Source of the DNA: VRUE01 sp963762205
GTDB taxonomy: Bacteria > Actinomycetota > Thermoleophilia > Solirubrobacterales > 70-9
DNA: 64,000 bases
Assembly (NCBI GenBank): GCA_963762205.1
Contig: CAVXJZ010000003.1
Span: 310,001 to 374,000, forward strand
Direction of reading: 5' to 3'
The position numbers were made by a program, and so were the translations under genes. The notes under the pieces were generated by a model that had not been told where the DNA came from, did no database searches, and saw only the letters and a list, made by a program, of their open reading frames with translations. Positions 1 to 8,886 of this stretch are shown here, one piece after another (within the stretch, counting starts at the first letter, position 1; every line of letters begins with the position of its first letter).

Positions 1-1129
1 GCCCACGCCGACGACAAGGTCCGCGTCGCGATCGTCGGCGTCGGCAACTGCGCCAACTCCTTCATCCAGGGCGTTCACTACTACCGGGACGCCGACCCGG
101 CCGAGGAAGTGCCCGGCCTGATGCACGTCGACCTCGGCGGCTACCACGTCCGCGACGTCGAGTTCGTCGCCGCCTTCGACATCGACTCCGAGAAGGTCGG
201 CAAGGACCTCTCAGAGGCGATGTGGTCGGGGCAGAACAACACGATCAAGTTCGCCGACGTGCCCGAGATCGGAGTCAAGGTCGAGCGCGGCATGACCCAC
301 GACGGCCTCGGCAAGTACCTGAAAGAGAAGATCACCAAGGCCCCCGGGGAAACGGCGGACGTCGTCGGCATCCTCAAGGAGACGAAGGCGGACATCCTCG
401 TCTGCTATCTGCCGGTCGGCTCCGAGGACGCGACCAAGTGGTACGTCGAGCAGGCGCTGAAGGCCGGCGTCGGCTTCGTCAACTGCCTGCCCGTCTTCAT
501 CGCCCGCGAGGACTACTGGGACAAGCGCTTCGAGGAGGCCGGCCTGCCGATCATCGGCGACGACATCAAGTCGCAGGTCGGGGCGACGATCGTCCACCGC
601 CAGCTCGCCCGCCTCTTCCACGACCGCGGCGTGCGCATGGAGCGCACCTCGCAGCTCAACGTCGGCGGCAACATGGACTTCTACAACATGCTCGAGCGCG
701 AGCGGCTCGACTCGAAGAAGATCTCGAAGACCAACGCGGTGACCTCGATCATGGGCCACGAGCTGCCCGACGAGGACGTCCACGTCGGCCCCTCCGACTA
801 CGTCGCCTGGCTCACCGATCGCAAGTGGGCCCACATCCGCCTGGAGGGCAAGATCCTTCGGCGACGTGCCCCTCAACGTCGAGCTCAAGCTCGAGGTCTG
901 GGACTCGCCGAACTCGGCCGGCGTCGTCATCGACGCTGTCCGCATCCTCAAGCTGGCGCTCAACAACGGCATCGCCGGCCAGCTCGACGGCCCGTCCAGC
1001 TACCTGATGAAGTCGCCGCACAGCCAGCGGCCCGACGACGAAGCCCGCGAGCAGACCGAGGAGTTCATCGCCAAGTACGCGCGCGGCAAGAGCCCGGTCG
1101 CCGGCGCGGCGGCCAAGACAGAGGCCTGA
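1..1129 (+). CDS. ino1: Inositol-3-phosphate synthase, 5' partial, one frameshift
   Basis: Converts glucose 6-phosphate to 1L-myo-inositol 1-phosphate with NAD+, the first step toward phosphatidylinositol and mycothiol in actinobacteria. The frame is open from base 1 with no start codon, so the N-terminus lies outside the window. Visible are the NAD-binding glycine-rich loop VGVGNCANSF near the start and the family signature NVGGNMDFYNM at about base 658. The frame breaks near base 853: an extra A after GGCAAG splits LEGK from SFGDVPLNVELKLEVWDSPN. The second part ends at TGA 1127-1129. Both halves match the family, so the break is probably a sequence error. A hairpin terminator follows immediately. 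Identification is firm. Confidence 0.93.
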
Positions 1130-1137
1130 GCGCAGCG

Positions 1138-1160
1138 GAGCCCGCCCGGCGCGGGCTCTT
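1138..1160 (+). terminator. Hairpin terminator after ino1
   Basis: GAGCCCGC and GCGGGCTC form a perfect 8-bp stem around the loop CCGGC, nine bases after the ino1 stop. It is followed by only TT, so it is a strong hairpin with a weak U tract, as is usual in high-GC genomes. Confidence 0.7.
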
Positions 1161-1173
1161 ATGCTGCAGTCCT

Positions 1174-2452
1174 GTGTCGGCCGAGCGCCTCTCGATAGCC
1201 CAGGTCACCCCCCACCGGCGGAGCACCGAGAACGAGGTCAACGAGTACGTCGCGCGGGTCTCCGAGGAGTTCGGGCGGCGCGGCCACGAGGTCACGGTCC
1301 TCGGCTCCGGCGACCCGGTCAAGCGGACCGTCGCCGCGAACGCCTTCGACATCGTCCACGTCCACGAGCCGTTCGCGCCGCGCGTCTCCTCGACCGCGCT
1401 GCGCCACTCCTACTCGCTCAACGTCGCCACCTTCCACGCCCCGCAGGAGCGGGTTCTCTCGACCCAGGTGGCACGCCCCCTGGTCGAGATCTTCTTCGGT
1501 CGCCTCGACGCCCGCACGGTCGCGACGCCGACGACCGCGAGGCTGCTCGAGCGCTACTTCCCCGGCCCCTACGAGGTGGTCGAGGCGGGCGGCGACGGAC
1601 GGGACTGGGCCGAGGTCGCGGCCGAGCTGGAGGCGATCTACCGCCGCCTGACCGGCCGCCGCCACGACGGCGCCGGTGACGCCGAGGCGCGGCGGCGGAT
1701 CGCCGGGCGGCCGCTGATCGAGGTCGACCTCCACATGCACACCGACCACTCGCCCGACTGCGCGACGCCGGTCGAGGTGCTGCTCGAGACGGCCCGCGAC
1801 CGCGGCCTGGGGGCGATCGCGATCACCGACCACAACGAGGTCTCCGGGGCGATCGAGGCCCGCGCGCATCGCCGAGCAGATGGGCGACATCAAGGTGATC
1901 GTCGCCGAGGAGGTGAAGACCGCCGAGCAGGGCGAGGTGATCGGCCTCTTCCTCGAGGAGAGGATCCCGAAAGGGATGTCGATGGCCGAGACGATCGCCG
2001 AGATCCGCCGCCAGGGCGGCCTCGTCTACGTCCCGCATCCGTTCGACCGCTTCCACTCGGTGCCCGACTACGAGCACCTGCTCGACATCGTCGAGGAGAT
2101 CGACGTGCTCGAGGTCTTCAACCCGCGGGTGGCGGTCACCGCCTTCAACGAGGAGGCCGAGCGCTTCGCCCGCAAGTACCGGATCGTCCCCGGCGCCGGC
2201 TCCGACAGCCACGTCGCCCAGGGGCTGGGGAGCGTGCGGGTGCGGATCCACGACTTCGAGGGCCCGGCGGAGTTCCTCGAGGCGATGCGGGACGCCGACA
2301 TCACCCGCAAGCACAAGAACCTGGTCTACGTGCAGGCCCTGAAGCTGTTGCAGACGACGGGGCGGCAGAAGGCGGCCAAGCGCCGCGTTCCGGACGCCAA
2401 GCCGGTGCGCGGGGGGCGCCCGCGGCGCAAGCGCTCGGCGAGCAAGAGCTGA
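1174..2452 (+). CDS. PHP-domain phosphoesterase with glycosyltransferase-like N-terminus, one frameshift
   Basis: The first about 170 residues resemble the N-terminal domain of GT4 glycosyltransferases (IAQVTPHRR then NEVNEYVARVSEEFGRRGHE). The rest is a PHP metal-dependent phosphoesterase domain: EVDLHMHTDHSPDC carries the HxH metal motif, AITDHNEVSG the next metal ligand, VPHPFDRF and GAGSDSHV the later His and Asp ligands. GTG at 1174 is chosen because homology begins there. An extra C near 1862-1869 shifts the frame between AIEARA and IAEQMGDIKV; the second part continues to TGA at 2452. The C-terminus is Arg/Lys-rich. The stop overlaps the next start (TGATG), suggesting co-transcription. 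The substrate is unknown. Confidence 0.8.
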
Positions 2453-3114
2453 TGCATGCGGGCCGCGCGAAAGGAGCCGCGCCGGTCTCGTCAAAGAGAG
2501 CGGCGACGGTGCCCGCGACAGACGACGAGATACGCGAGAAGTACCTCGAGCGCGCGATCCGCGAGCTCAACAACCTGACCCACGAGCTGCAGGAGTGCCC
2601 GCACTGCCCGCGCGGCAAGCTGATGCCGGTGCTCGGCTCCGGCCACCCGCAGGCGGACGTCCTCATGCTCAAGCACTCGGCCGGGGTGGCGGAGATCGAA
2701 GAGGGCGTCGCCTTCTACGGCCGGCCGGGCAACGCGCTGATGAAAAGCTTCAAGCGGCTCGGCATCGACCCGGTGGTCGTCTACGGGACTCTCTGCGTCA
2801 AGTGCCCGATCGCCGAGCCGGACCTGGCGCCGCGGGAGTGCATGCGCCGCCTGCTCGAGGAGATCGCGATCGTGCAGCCGAAAATCGTCGTCGTCATGGG
2901 CGAGCCGGCGCTGCGCGTGCTCAACGGCCTCGAGGTGCCGCTGGCACGGCCGGTCGAGCCGCGCGAGGGGGAGGTCCAGGCCTTCACGCCGACCGTCGAC
3001 GCCCTCTACACGCCCGACATCGACGAGTCGCTCGACGAGGAGAGCGCCAAGCAGCGCTTCTGGCGCTCGTTCAAGGTCCTCGGCCAGTGGTACGAGGACC
3101 TGCCTCCGTACTGA
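2452..3114 (+). CDS. Uracil-DNA glycosylase superfamily protein (Fe-S type)
   Basis: 220 aa, starting at an ATG that overlaps the PHP stop. The fold pattern of the family 4/5 UDG group is visible: an N-terminal CPHC pair, then GSGHPQADVLML in place of the usual GEGPG-type loop, AFYGRPGNALMKSF as the GRPG-type motif, and a second pair CVKCPIAEPD. The four cysteines could hold a 4Fe-4S cluster. The active-site loop is unusual: HSAGVAEIEEG replaces the common EAPGxxEDxxG. It may remove uracil or another damaged base, or be an inactive relative. The superfamily call is reasonable; the activity is inferred. Confidence 0.7.
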   Translation: MHAGRAKGAAPVSSKRAATVPATDDEIREKYLERAIRELNNLTHELQECPHCPRGKLMPVLGSGHPQADVLMLKHSAGVAEIEEGVAFYGRPGNALMKSFKRLGIDPVVVYGTLCVKCPIAEPDLAPRECMRRLLEEIAIVQPKIVVVMGEPALRVLNGLEVPLARPVEPREGEVQAFTPTVDALYTPDIDESLDEESAKQRFWRSFKVLGQWYEDLPPY

Positions 3115-3137
3115 GCTGTAAGAATGTCCGCGTTGAG

Positions 3138-3650
3138 GTGAGACGCTCGATCCACGCAAACCGGTTGTCGACTCTGCTCGCCGCCCTGCTCTGCACTGTC
3201 GTCGCCGCGGGGGCGATCGCCCCCGTTGCGGGGGCCGCGAAGGCGCCGAAGGCGGGCAAGTACGCGGGCAAGGTCGGGACCTTCGCGCGGATCATCTTCA
3301 ACGTCCGCAAGGGCTTCGTCATCCGCCTCAACGCCGGGGTGAAAACGAACTGCCAGCGAACCTCGGACGGGGCGATCACCGAAACCAGGAACCTGGCGAC
3401 GGCACCCGCCGAACAGGCACCGAAGGCGAAGCTGAAGGTCAGGGGCGGGAAGCGGAAGTTCGCCGGCAAGGGCCAGGACAAGTCCGGGATCGCCTGGGAA
3501 GTCGAGGGCCGCTTCGTCTCGAGGACGAGGGCGAAGGGCAGCTTCGAGGCGAGCAGGTTCGACAGCGTCTTCAACCCGCTGCTTCCCTTCGGCATCGACG
3601 GTCAGCTCTGCGCCGGCAGCGGCGACTGGACCGCGACGCTCAAGCGCTAG
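3138..3650 (+). CDS. Small secreted protein of unknown function
   Basis: About 170 aa from GTG 3138; TTG 3165 is an alternative start. The N-terminus has Arg residues, a hydrophobic stretch (LLAALLCTVVAAGAIAPVAG) and an AGAA-type cleavage site, which is a typical Sec signal peptide. The mature part is Lys/Gly-rich and beta-like (GKYAGKVG, KLKVRGGKRKFAGKG) and has two Cys residues far apart that could form a disulfide. Small proteins of this plan recur in Thermoleophilia, but I recognise no named family. Its 3' end overlaps the convergent LLM gene by 11 bases. Confidence 0.6.
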   Translation: MRRSIHANRLSTLLAALLCTVVAAGAIAPVAGAAKAPKAGKYAGKVGTFARIIFNVRKGFVIRLNAGVKTNCQRTSDGAITETRNLATAPAEQAPKAKLKVRGGKRKFAGKGQDKSGIAWEVEGRFVSRTRAKGSFEASRFDSVFNPLLPFGIDGQLCAGSGDWTATLKR

Positions 3651-4419
3651 CGGCGGCCTCGGCGACGGCGGTCATCGCCTCCACCGTGGCGCTGGCGAGG
3701 CCGCGAACGACGACCGTGTCGAGGGCCGAGTAGGCGGCGAGGGCGTCCTGGGCCGCGGCCGCGTCGGCGGCGGCGACGCCGACCGTGCCCGCCGGCTCGG
3801 CCAGGCGGTCGAAGTGGTTGCGATAGCCGTCGTGGAGGTCGCGGTAGAAGGACTCCTCCTTGGCCAGGCGCTCGGCCGCGTCGGCGCCGACGGCGGTGCG
3901 CACGTAGCCGAAGACGGGCGGCGCCTCGCGACCGGCGCCGGCGGCGCCGGCCTCGACCTTCGCGCGGGCGCCGGCGGCGAAATCGGGCGTCATCCAGTTG
4001 AAGAAGGCGCCGTCGTAGGAGGACCCGGCCAGCGCGCACATCTTCGGGCCCATCGCGGCCAGCACCAGGCGAACCCCCGGCAGCCTCTCGCGCAGCGCCG
4101 GCAGCGACTCGCGCATCCTCGTCAGCGGCCTCTCCGAGAAGCCGGCGCCGACGCCGAGCCAGAGCCTCGCCGGGTCGAGGCCGAGGCGCTCGACGTCGGC
4201 GGCGATCTCCTCCGGCGGGGTGCGGTCAAGGGCGATGACCGCGACGCCGAGGTCGACCTCGGGGGCGGCGGCGGCGAACTCGGCCAGGGTCTCGAGGCCC
4301 TTGGCGCCGGGGTGGTCGTTGGACCAGACCGAGGCGTAGCCGAGCTCGGCGCAGCGCGCCGCCAGCGGCCGCGCCACCTCCGGGTCGAGCCCCGCCGCGA
4401 CCCCGAAGCCCCTCATCAT
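3640..4419 (-). CDS. LLM-class (luciferase-like) flavin-dependent oxidoreductase
   Basis: 259 aa. The TIM-barrel pattern of F420/FMN luciferase-like monooxygenases is visible: MRGFGVAAGLDPEVARPLAA, LGYASVWSNDHPGAKG, LGVAVIALDRTPPEEIAADV, RLWLGVGAGFSE. It is shorter than typical members (about 300 aa). The start is placed at ATG 4419 because it overlaps the stop of the upstream methyltransferase gene (ATGA), implying coupling, and GGCGG lies just upstream. In actinobacteria such enzymes mostly use F420, but the cofactor and substrate cannot be read from the sequence. Confidence 0.7.
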   Translation of the reverse strand: MMRGFGVAAGLDPEVARPLAARCAELGYASVWSNDHPGAKGLETLAEFAAAAPEVDLGVAVIALDRTPPEEIAADVERLGLDPARLWLGVGAGFSERPLTRMRESLPALRERLPGVRLVLAAMGPKMCALAGSSYDGAFFNWMTPDFAAGARAKVEAGAAGAGREAPPVFGYVRTAVGADAAERLAKEESFYRDLHDGYRNHFDRLAEPAGTVGVAAADAAAAQDALAAYSALDTVVVRGLASATVEAMTAVAEAAASA

Positions 4420-5825
4420 TCCGCCCGCCTGCTCTGCTCCCGCTCGCTCGCAGTCACATGACCGGCGATCATGCTCGCTCGCTCCCGCGTCCGCGGCGGG
4501 CGGGCGTCCTTCCCGCGTCCGGGGGCGGCTTTCTCGAGGAGGGCGACGCACTCGATGTGCGGGGTCTGGGGGAACATGTCGACCGGCCTCACCCGGGCCA
4601 GCCTATAGCCGGCCTCGGTGAGCTGTCGGGCGTTGGGGGCGAGCGTCGTCGGGTTGCAGGAGACGTAGACGATCCGCCTCGCGTCGCACTCGATCACCCG
4701 CCTGACGATCTTCTGCGAGAGGCCGGCGCGGGGCGGGTCGACGACGACCACGTCGGGCCTGCCGGCCTTCTCGATCAGCGGTCGCACCCCGGTGCGGGCG
4801 CTGCCCGCCTCGAAGCGGGCGTTCTCGATCCCGTTGCGCTTCGCATTGCGCTCGGCGTCGGCGATCGCCTCGGGGACGATCTCCAGCCCCCAGACCTCGC
4901 CGGCCTCGCCGGCCATGGTCAGCCCGATCGTGCCGATCCCGCAGTAGAGGTCGAAGAGGCGCTCGTGGCCGCCGAGCCCGGCGAACTCCGCCACCGCCGA
5001 GTAGAGCCGCTCCGCCATCTCGGTGTTGGTCTGGAAGAAGGCGCCGTGCGACATCTCCAGCCGCAGCCCGCAGAGCTCCTCGCGCAGCCGTTCTGAGCCG
5101 AGCGCGCCGGTCGGGCCGTCGGTGCCGCCCGAGTCGCCCTCGATCACCGTGTGGAGGTCGACGGGCGGCTTGGCGAAGCGGGCCGGGGACGTGACGAGGC
5201 GGGTCTGGATCTGGCCGGTGCGCCTGCCCTCGCGCACGACCAGGTTGCGCAGCACACCCTGCCGCTCGCGCCTGTCGTAGGCGGGGATCGCCTCGCGCCG
5301 AGCCCAGTCGCGGACCTCGTTGCGGGCCGCGTTGCCCGCCTCGGAGGCGAGCCGGCAGTCCTCGACGCCGACGATCCGGTCCCAGCGGCCGCGCGCGTGG
5401 AAGCCCAGCGTCGGCTCGCCGTCGACGTCGCCGAAGGAGTACTCGAGCTTGTTGCGGTAGCGCCACTGCTCCAGCGCCGGGACGATCTCCTCGAGCTCGT
5501 AGTCCTCGAGGCCGCCGATCCGGCGCAGGGCCTCGGCGACCTGTTCCCGCTTGTGGAAGAGCTGGCGCTCGTAGGGGAGGCCCTGCCACGGGGCTCCCGG
5601 GCAGGGCTCTCCTTCGTGCACGCAGTGGTCGGCGACGCGATCGGCCGCGGGCTGCAGCAGCTCGATCGTCTTCGCCTCCGCGAAGCGGCGCTTCTTCTTC
5701 GTCACCTCCGCCCGCACGCGGTCGCCGGGCAGGGCGCCGGCGACGAAGACGACCAGGCCGTCGGCGCGCGCCACACCCCGCCCGCCGAAGGCGAGCGAGT
5801 CGATCTCGAGCTCGAGCTGGTCCAA
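4416..5825 (-). CDS. 23S rRNA (uracil-5-)-methyltransferase, RumA/TrmA family
   Basis: 469 aa, full length. An N-terminal TRAM-like OB domain (LEIDSLAFGGRGVARADG) is followed by cysteines HCVHEGEPCPGAPW that may bind an Fe-S cluster. The methyltransferase domain carries FFQTNTEMAERLY, the SAM motif LFDLYCGIGTIGL, the catalytic region VVVVDPPRAGL and YVSCNPTTLAPN, whose Cys is the nucleophile. It likely makes m5U in 23S rRNA; the exact position is not predictable. The C-terminus has an extra basic tail. It is first in a run with the LLM gene, which starts inside its stop codon. Confidence 0.88.
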   Translation of the reverse strand: MDQLELEIDSLAFGGRGVARADGLVVFVAGALPGDRVRAEVTKKKRRFAEAKTIELLQPAADRVADHCVHEGEPCPGAPWQGLPYERQLFHKREQVAEALRRIGGLEDYELEEIVPALEQWRYRNKLEYSFGDVDGEPTLGFHARGRWDRIVGVEDCRLASEAGNAARNEVRDWARREAIPAYDRRERQGVLRNLVVREGRRTGQIQTRLVTSPARFAKPPVDLHTVIEGDSGGTDGPTGALGSERLREELCGLRLEMSHGAFFQTNTEMAERLYSAVAEFAGLGGHERLFDLYCGIGTIGLTMAGEAGEVWGLEIVPEAIADAERNAKRNGIENARFEAGSARTGVRPLIEKAGRPDVVVVDPPRAGLSQKIVRRVIECDARRIVYVSCNPTTLAPNARQLTEAGYRLARVRPVDMFPQTPHIECVALLEKAAPGRGKDARPPRTRERASMIAGHVTASEREQSRRAE

Positions 5826-5826
5826 C

Positions 5827-6264
5827 TCAGCCGAGTTTCTTCGCCGCTCGCCGCGCCGCCTGCGTCGCCGACTTGTGGACCGGCTTGGTCCGGCCCTGCA
5901 CCTCTTTGCGCGCCTGTTTGACGACGCGTTCCAGCTCCTTGAGCAGAGAGTCGGTCTGGCGCCGGCCGCGCTTGAGCAGGTCGGAGAGCATCTTCTCGGC
6001 GTCGCCCCGCGTTATCCGGCCGCGCTTGACCGCGTCGTCGACGACCTCCTGCAGCCGGTCGCGGCTCAGCGTCACGTTGCGCTCGAGGCTGGCGCGGAAC
6101 TCCTCGACGCTCTTGTCGAGGCCCGTGGCTCGGGAGCTGCTCGCTCGGGCTTTTTTCGACGCTTTCGCTTTCTTGGGCTTTTTGGCGGCCGCTTTCTTTT
6201 TCGCCGGTTTTTTCGCGGCTTTGGCTTTTTTTGCTTTTTTCGACGCTTTTTTATTCTCGGCCAT
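5827..6264 (-). CDS. Lys/Ala-rich histone H1-like / phasin-like protein
   Basis: 145 aa. The first about 45 residues are nearly all Lys and Ala (AENKKASKKAKKAKAAKKPA), like histone H1 tails. The remainder is a charged amphipathic helix region (SVEEFRASLERNVTLSRDRL, DAVKRGRITRGDAEKMLSDL) of the kind seen in phasin-like or poly(hydroxyalkanoate)-granule proteins of actinobacteria, ending in a basic HKSATQAARRAAKKLG. It probably binds DNA or another polyanion, or coats granules. Low complexity makes family assignment weak. It lies one base upstream (in its own direction) of the rRNA methyltransferase gene. Confidence 0.65.
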   Translation of the reverse strand: MAENKKASKKAKKAKAAKKPAKKKAAAKKPKKAKASKKARASSSRATGLDKSVEEFRASLERNVTLSRDRLQEVVDDAVKRGRITRGDAEKMLSDLLKRGRRQTDSLLKELERVVKQARKEVQGRTKPVHKSATQAARRAAKKLG

Positions 6265-6305
6265 CTCGTGTCTCCTGATCGCTGGTGGTTGGGGTGACTA
6301 TCTCA

Positions 6306-7136
6306 CTACCGCGCGTGGGGGGTTTCGAACCTTGCCTGGACGGGCGCGTGGTCGGAGAGTCGCAGGGCGAGGCCGCCCTCGGTCAGCTCGCGCCGCTCGG
6401 GCGCCCAGGCGGCGGGCGGCTCGACCGGGTCGAGGCCGCGGGCCAGCAGGTGGTCGATCGCCGCCGGGCCGGTCGGCCGGCCGAGGCCGAATTCGTCCTC
6501 GAGCCGGCCGAAGGCCTCGGGGCTCTGCCGGGGGCGCAGGTTGAGGTCGCCGCCGAAGAGGAGCGGGGCGGGCCCGGCGAACTCCGTCGCCTCGCGGGCG
6601 GCGAGCGTCACGTCCTCGGCCGCCAGCTCGGGGACGTCGTTGGTCGCGTGCAGGTTGGCCACGCAGACGCCGCACGCGGTGCGGGTCAGCGCCATCGCCC
6701 GCCGCTCCGGCCTGCCCTCGTGGATCGCCACCTCGCGGCGCTCGACGATCCGGCCCAGCGGCCCGCCCGCCCGCACCAGGGTCAGGTTCGAGCCCCCCTC
6801 GCCGGAGGCGATCAGGTCGGGGTTGAGGCGGGCGGCGAGCCGGCGCAGCGCCCCGAGCCCGTTGCGCGAGGTGAGCACGCGGTGCGGCTCCGCCCCGCAG
6901 GCGCGGGCCAGTGGCCCGGCGTAGCGCGGCGGGCACTCCTGCAGCAGTGCGACGTCCCAGTCGGCCCGTGAGAGGAGAGCGGCGAACTCGTCGCGCAGGT
7001 CGCGGTTGACCTGGACGTGGGTGGCGTTGCGCTCGCCGATCCGCAGCAGGCGCGAGCGCCAGGTGAAGAGCTCGGGGTCGGGCGGGAAATCGCGCCCGTG
7101 GAAGAGGTTCCAGGCGAGGGCCGTCAGTTGGGGCAC
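6306..7136 (-). CDS. Endonuclease/exonuclease/phosphatase (EEP) family protein, cytoplasmic
   Basis: 276 aa from GTG 7136. All EEP catalytic elements are visible in order: LAWNLFHGRD (Asn), ALLQECPP (Glu, metal), NLHATNDV (His/Asn), FGGDLNLRPR (Asp/Asn), IDHLLARGL and the closing LSDHAPV (Asp-His). There is no signal peptide. It is divergent from argF with 18 bases between starts, and no clear ribosome site precedes the GTG, so the message may be leaderless. It is a hydrolase of phosphodiesters (DNA, lipid headgroup or similar); the substrate is not predictable. Confidence 0.78.
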   Translation of the reverse strand: MPQLTALAWNLFHGRDFPPDPELFTWRSRLLRIGERNATHVQVNRDLRDEFAALLSRADWDVALLQECPPRYAGPLARACGAEPHRVLTSRNGLGALRRLAARLNPDLIASGEGGSNLTLVRAGGPLGRIVERREVAIHEGRPERRAMALTRTACGVCVANLHATNDVPELAAEDVTLAAREATEFAGPAPLLFGGDLNLRPRQSPEAFGRLEDEFGLGRPTGPAAIDHLLARGLDPVEPPAAWAPERRELTEGGLALRLSDHAPVQARFETPHAR

Positions 7137-7154
7137 GCACGTAGTATCCGCAGC

Positions 7155-8042
7155 TTGAAGCGCGATTTCCTCACAGGCGAAGAGCTGGGCGCCTTCGAGC
7201 TGGGCGAGCTGCTGGCGCGGGCGCTCGAGTTGAAAGCCGGCCGGCGCGAGGGCGCCGGCGCCGAGGCGCTCGCCGGTCGCAGCGTCGGCCTCGTCTTCGA
7301 GCGGCCCTCGACCAGGACCAGGATCTCCTTCGAGGTCGGCGTCGCGGAGCTGGGGGCGACGCCGATCGTCCTGCGCGGCGACGAACTGCAGCTCTCGCGG
7401 GGCGAGTCGATCGGCGACACCGGCCGGGTCCTCTCCCGCTACCTCGACGCGATCGCGATCCGCTCCGGCTCGCACGAGAACGTCGCCGAGCTGGCGGCCG
7501 GGGCGGAGGTGCCGGTGATCAACGCGCTGACCCCGCTCCACCACCCCTGCCAGGCGCTCGCCGACCTGCTCACCCTGCGCGAGCGCTTCGGCGAGCTCGA
7601 CGGGCTGCGCCTCGCCTACGTCGGCGACGGCAACAACGTCGCCCGCTCACTGGCGATCGCCTGCGAGCTGACCGACGTCGAGCTGGTCGTCGCGGCGCCC
7701 GCCGGCTACCAGCTCGAGCAGGGCCACGGGGCGAGACTGACCGACGACCCGCGGGCGGCCGCGGAAGGCGCCGACGCGATCTACACCGACGTCTGGGTCA
7801 GCATGGGCGACGAGGAGGAAGGCGATCGCCGCCGCCGCGACCTGGCGCCCTTCCGGGTCGACGCCGACCTGCTCGGCGCGGCGAAGGACGAGGCCGTCGT
7901 CCTCCACTGCCTGCCCGCGCACCCCGGGGAGGAGATCTCCGCCGAGGTCCTCTACGGCGAGCGCTCGGCGGTCTGGGACCAGGCCGAGAACAGGCTCCAC
8001 ACCCAGAAGGCGCTGCTGTGCGAGCTGGTGGCCGGGTCCTGA
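7155..8042 (+). CDS. argF: Ornithine carbamoyltransferase
   Basis: 295 aa. Transfers the carbamoyl group from carbamoyl phosphate to ornithine, giving citrulline in arginine biosynthesis. The carbamoyl-phosphate loop FERPSTRTRISFEVGV, the HPCQALADLLTL motif, the ornithine-loop region VWVSMGDEEE and the catalytic HCLPAHPGEE are all present. TTG 7155 is chosen because LKRDFLTGEELG is the normal family N-terminus and no ATG or GTG lies nearby in frame. No other arg gene is adjacent, so it is probably a stand-alone locus. Confidence 0.93.
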   Translation: MKRDFLTGEELGAFELGELLARALELKAGRREGAGAEALAGRSVGLVFERPSTRTRISFEVGVAELGATPIVLRGDELQLSRGESIGDTGRVLSRYLDAIAIRSGSHENVAELAAGAEVPVINALTPLHHPCQALADLLTLRERFGELDGLRLAYVGDGNNVARSLAIACELTDVELVVAAPAGYQLEQGHGARLTDDPRAAAEGADAIYTDVWVSMGDEEEGDRRRRDLAPFRVDADLLGAAKDEAVVLHCLPAHPGEEISAEVLYGERSAVWDQAENRLHTQKALLCELVAGS

Positions 8043-8074
8043 TCGACGTGGGACCGACCTAGGGGAAGGGCGGC

Positions 8075-8860
8075 GTGTATCCGGAAATCAACATCGGGCC
8101 GCTGACGCTGCAGACCTTCGGGCTGATGTTCGCGCTCGCCTTTCTGGCGGCGGGGGCGCTGATCGCGAGGCGCCTGGCCGAGATCGGCAGGCCCGCCGAC
8201 TGGGCCTACGAGATGGGCTTCTCGGCGCTCGCCGGCGGGATCGTCGGCTCGCGCGTCTACTTCATCGTCCAGAACTACGACAGCGTCAAGGACGATCTGC
8301 TCGGCAACCTCTTCTCCGGCGCCGGCCTGGTCTGGTACGGGGGGGCGATCGGCGGTGCCCTGGCGGTCCTGCTCTGGGCGCACTTCCGCGGCTTCCTCGG
8401 CCTCGCCCTGCTCGACCTCTGCGCGCCCGCCCTGGCCCTCGGCTACGCGATCGGGCGCTGCGGCTGCCAGCTCTCCGGCGACGGCGACTACGGCAAGGCC
8501 TGGGACGGGCCCTGGGCGATGTCCTATCCGGACGGGACCGTCCCCACCGACGACGCGGTCCATCCGACGCCGATCTACGAGACCCTGGCGATGGGCCTCG
8601 GCGCCTGGCTCCTCTGGCAGCTGCGGGACCGCTTCCGCGTCGGCGTCCTCTTCGCGACCTACCTCGTCTACGCGGGGGCCGAGCGCTTTCTGGTCGAGTT
8701 CCTGCGCCGCAACGACGTCGCCGCCCTGGGCCTCACCTCGGCCCAGTTCGAGAGCCTCGGGATGATGCTCGCCGGGGTCGTCTGGATCTACGTGGTCAGG
8801 CGCCGCCACGGTAACCTCGGGCGCGATGGCGCGGCCGCCGTGGCCGCCCAGGAGACCTAG
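8075..8860 (+). CDS. lgt: Prolipoprotein diacylglyceryl transferase
   Basis: 261 aa polytopic membrane enzyme that moves diacylglycerol from phosphatidylglycerol to the lipobox Cys of prolipoproteins. About seven hydrophobic segments are visible. Diagnostic parts are the N-terminal FGLMFALAFLAAG, GSRVYFIV, the signature GRCGCQLSGDGDYG, HPTPIYETLA and the C-terminal AGAERFLVEFLRRND. It starts at GTG 8075 after GGGGAAGGG. A lipoprotein substrate exists in the window at 46214. It is first of a run with prmC and lysS. Confidence 0.93.
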   Translation: MYPEINIGPLTLQTFGLMFALAFLAAGALIARRLAEIGRPADWAYEMGFSALAGGIVGSRVYFIVQNYDSVKDDLLGNLFSGAGLVWYGGAIGGALAVLLWAHFRGFLGLALLDLCAPALALGYAIGRCGCQLSGDGDYGKAWDGPWAMSYPDGTVPTDDAVHPTPIYETLAMGLGAWLLWQLRDRFRVGVLFATYLVYAGAERFLVEFLRRNDVAALGLTSAQFESLGMMLAGVVWIYVVRRRHGNLGRDGAAAVAAQET

Positions 8861-8886
8861 ACGAGACGAGGGAGGGGTTGCGGTCC

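Noticed and set aside
109..3114. A single 1,001-aa protein spanning ino1, PHP and UDG
   Set aside because: An artefact of two +1 frameshifts that join three separate genes; out-of-frame stretches are Arg/Ala-rich shadow sequence.
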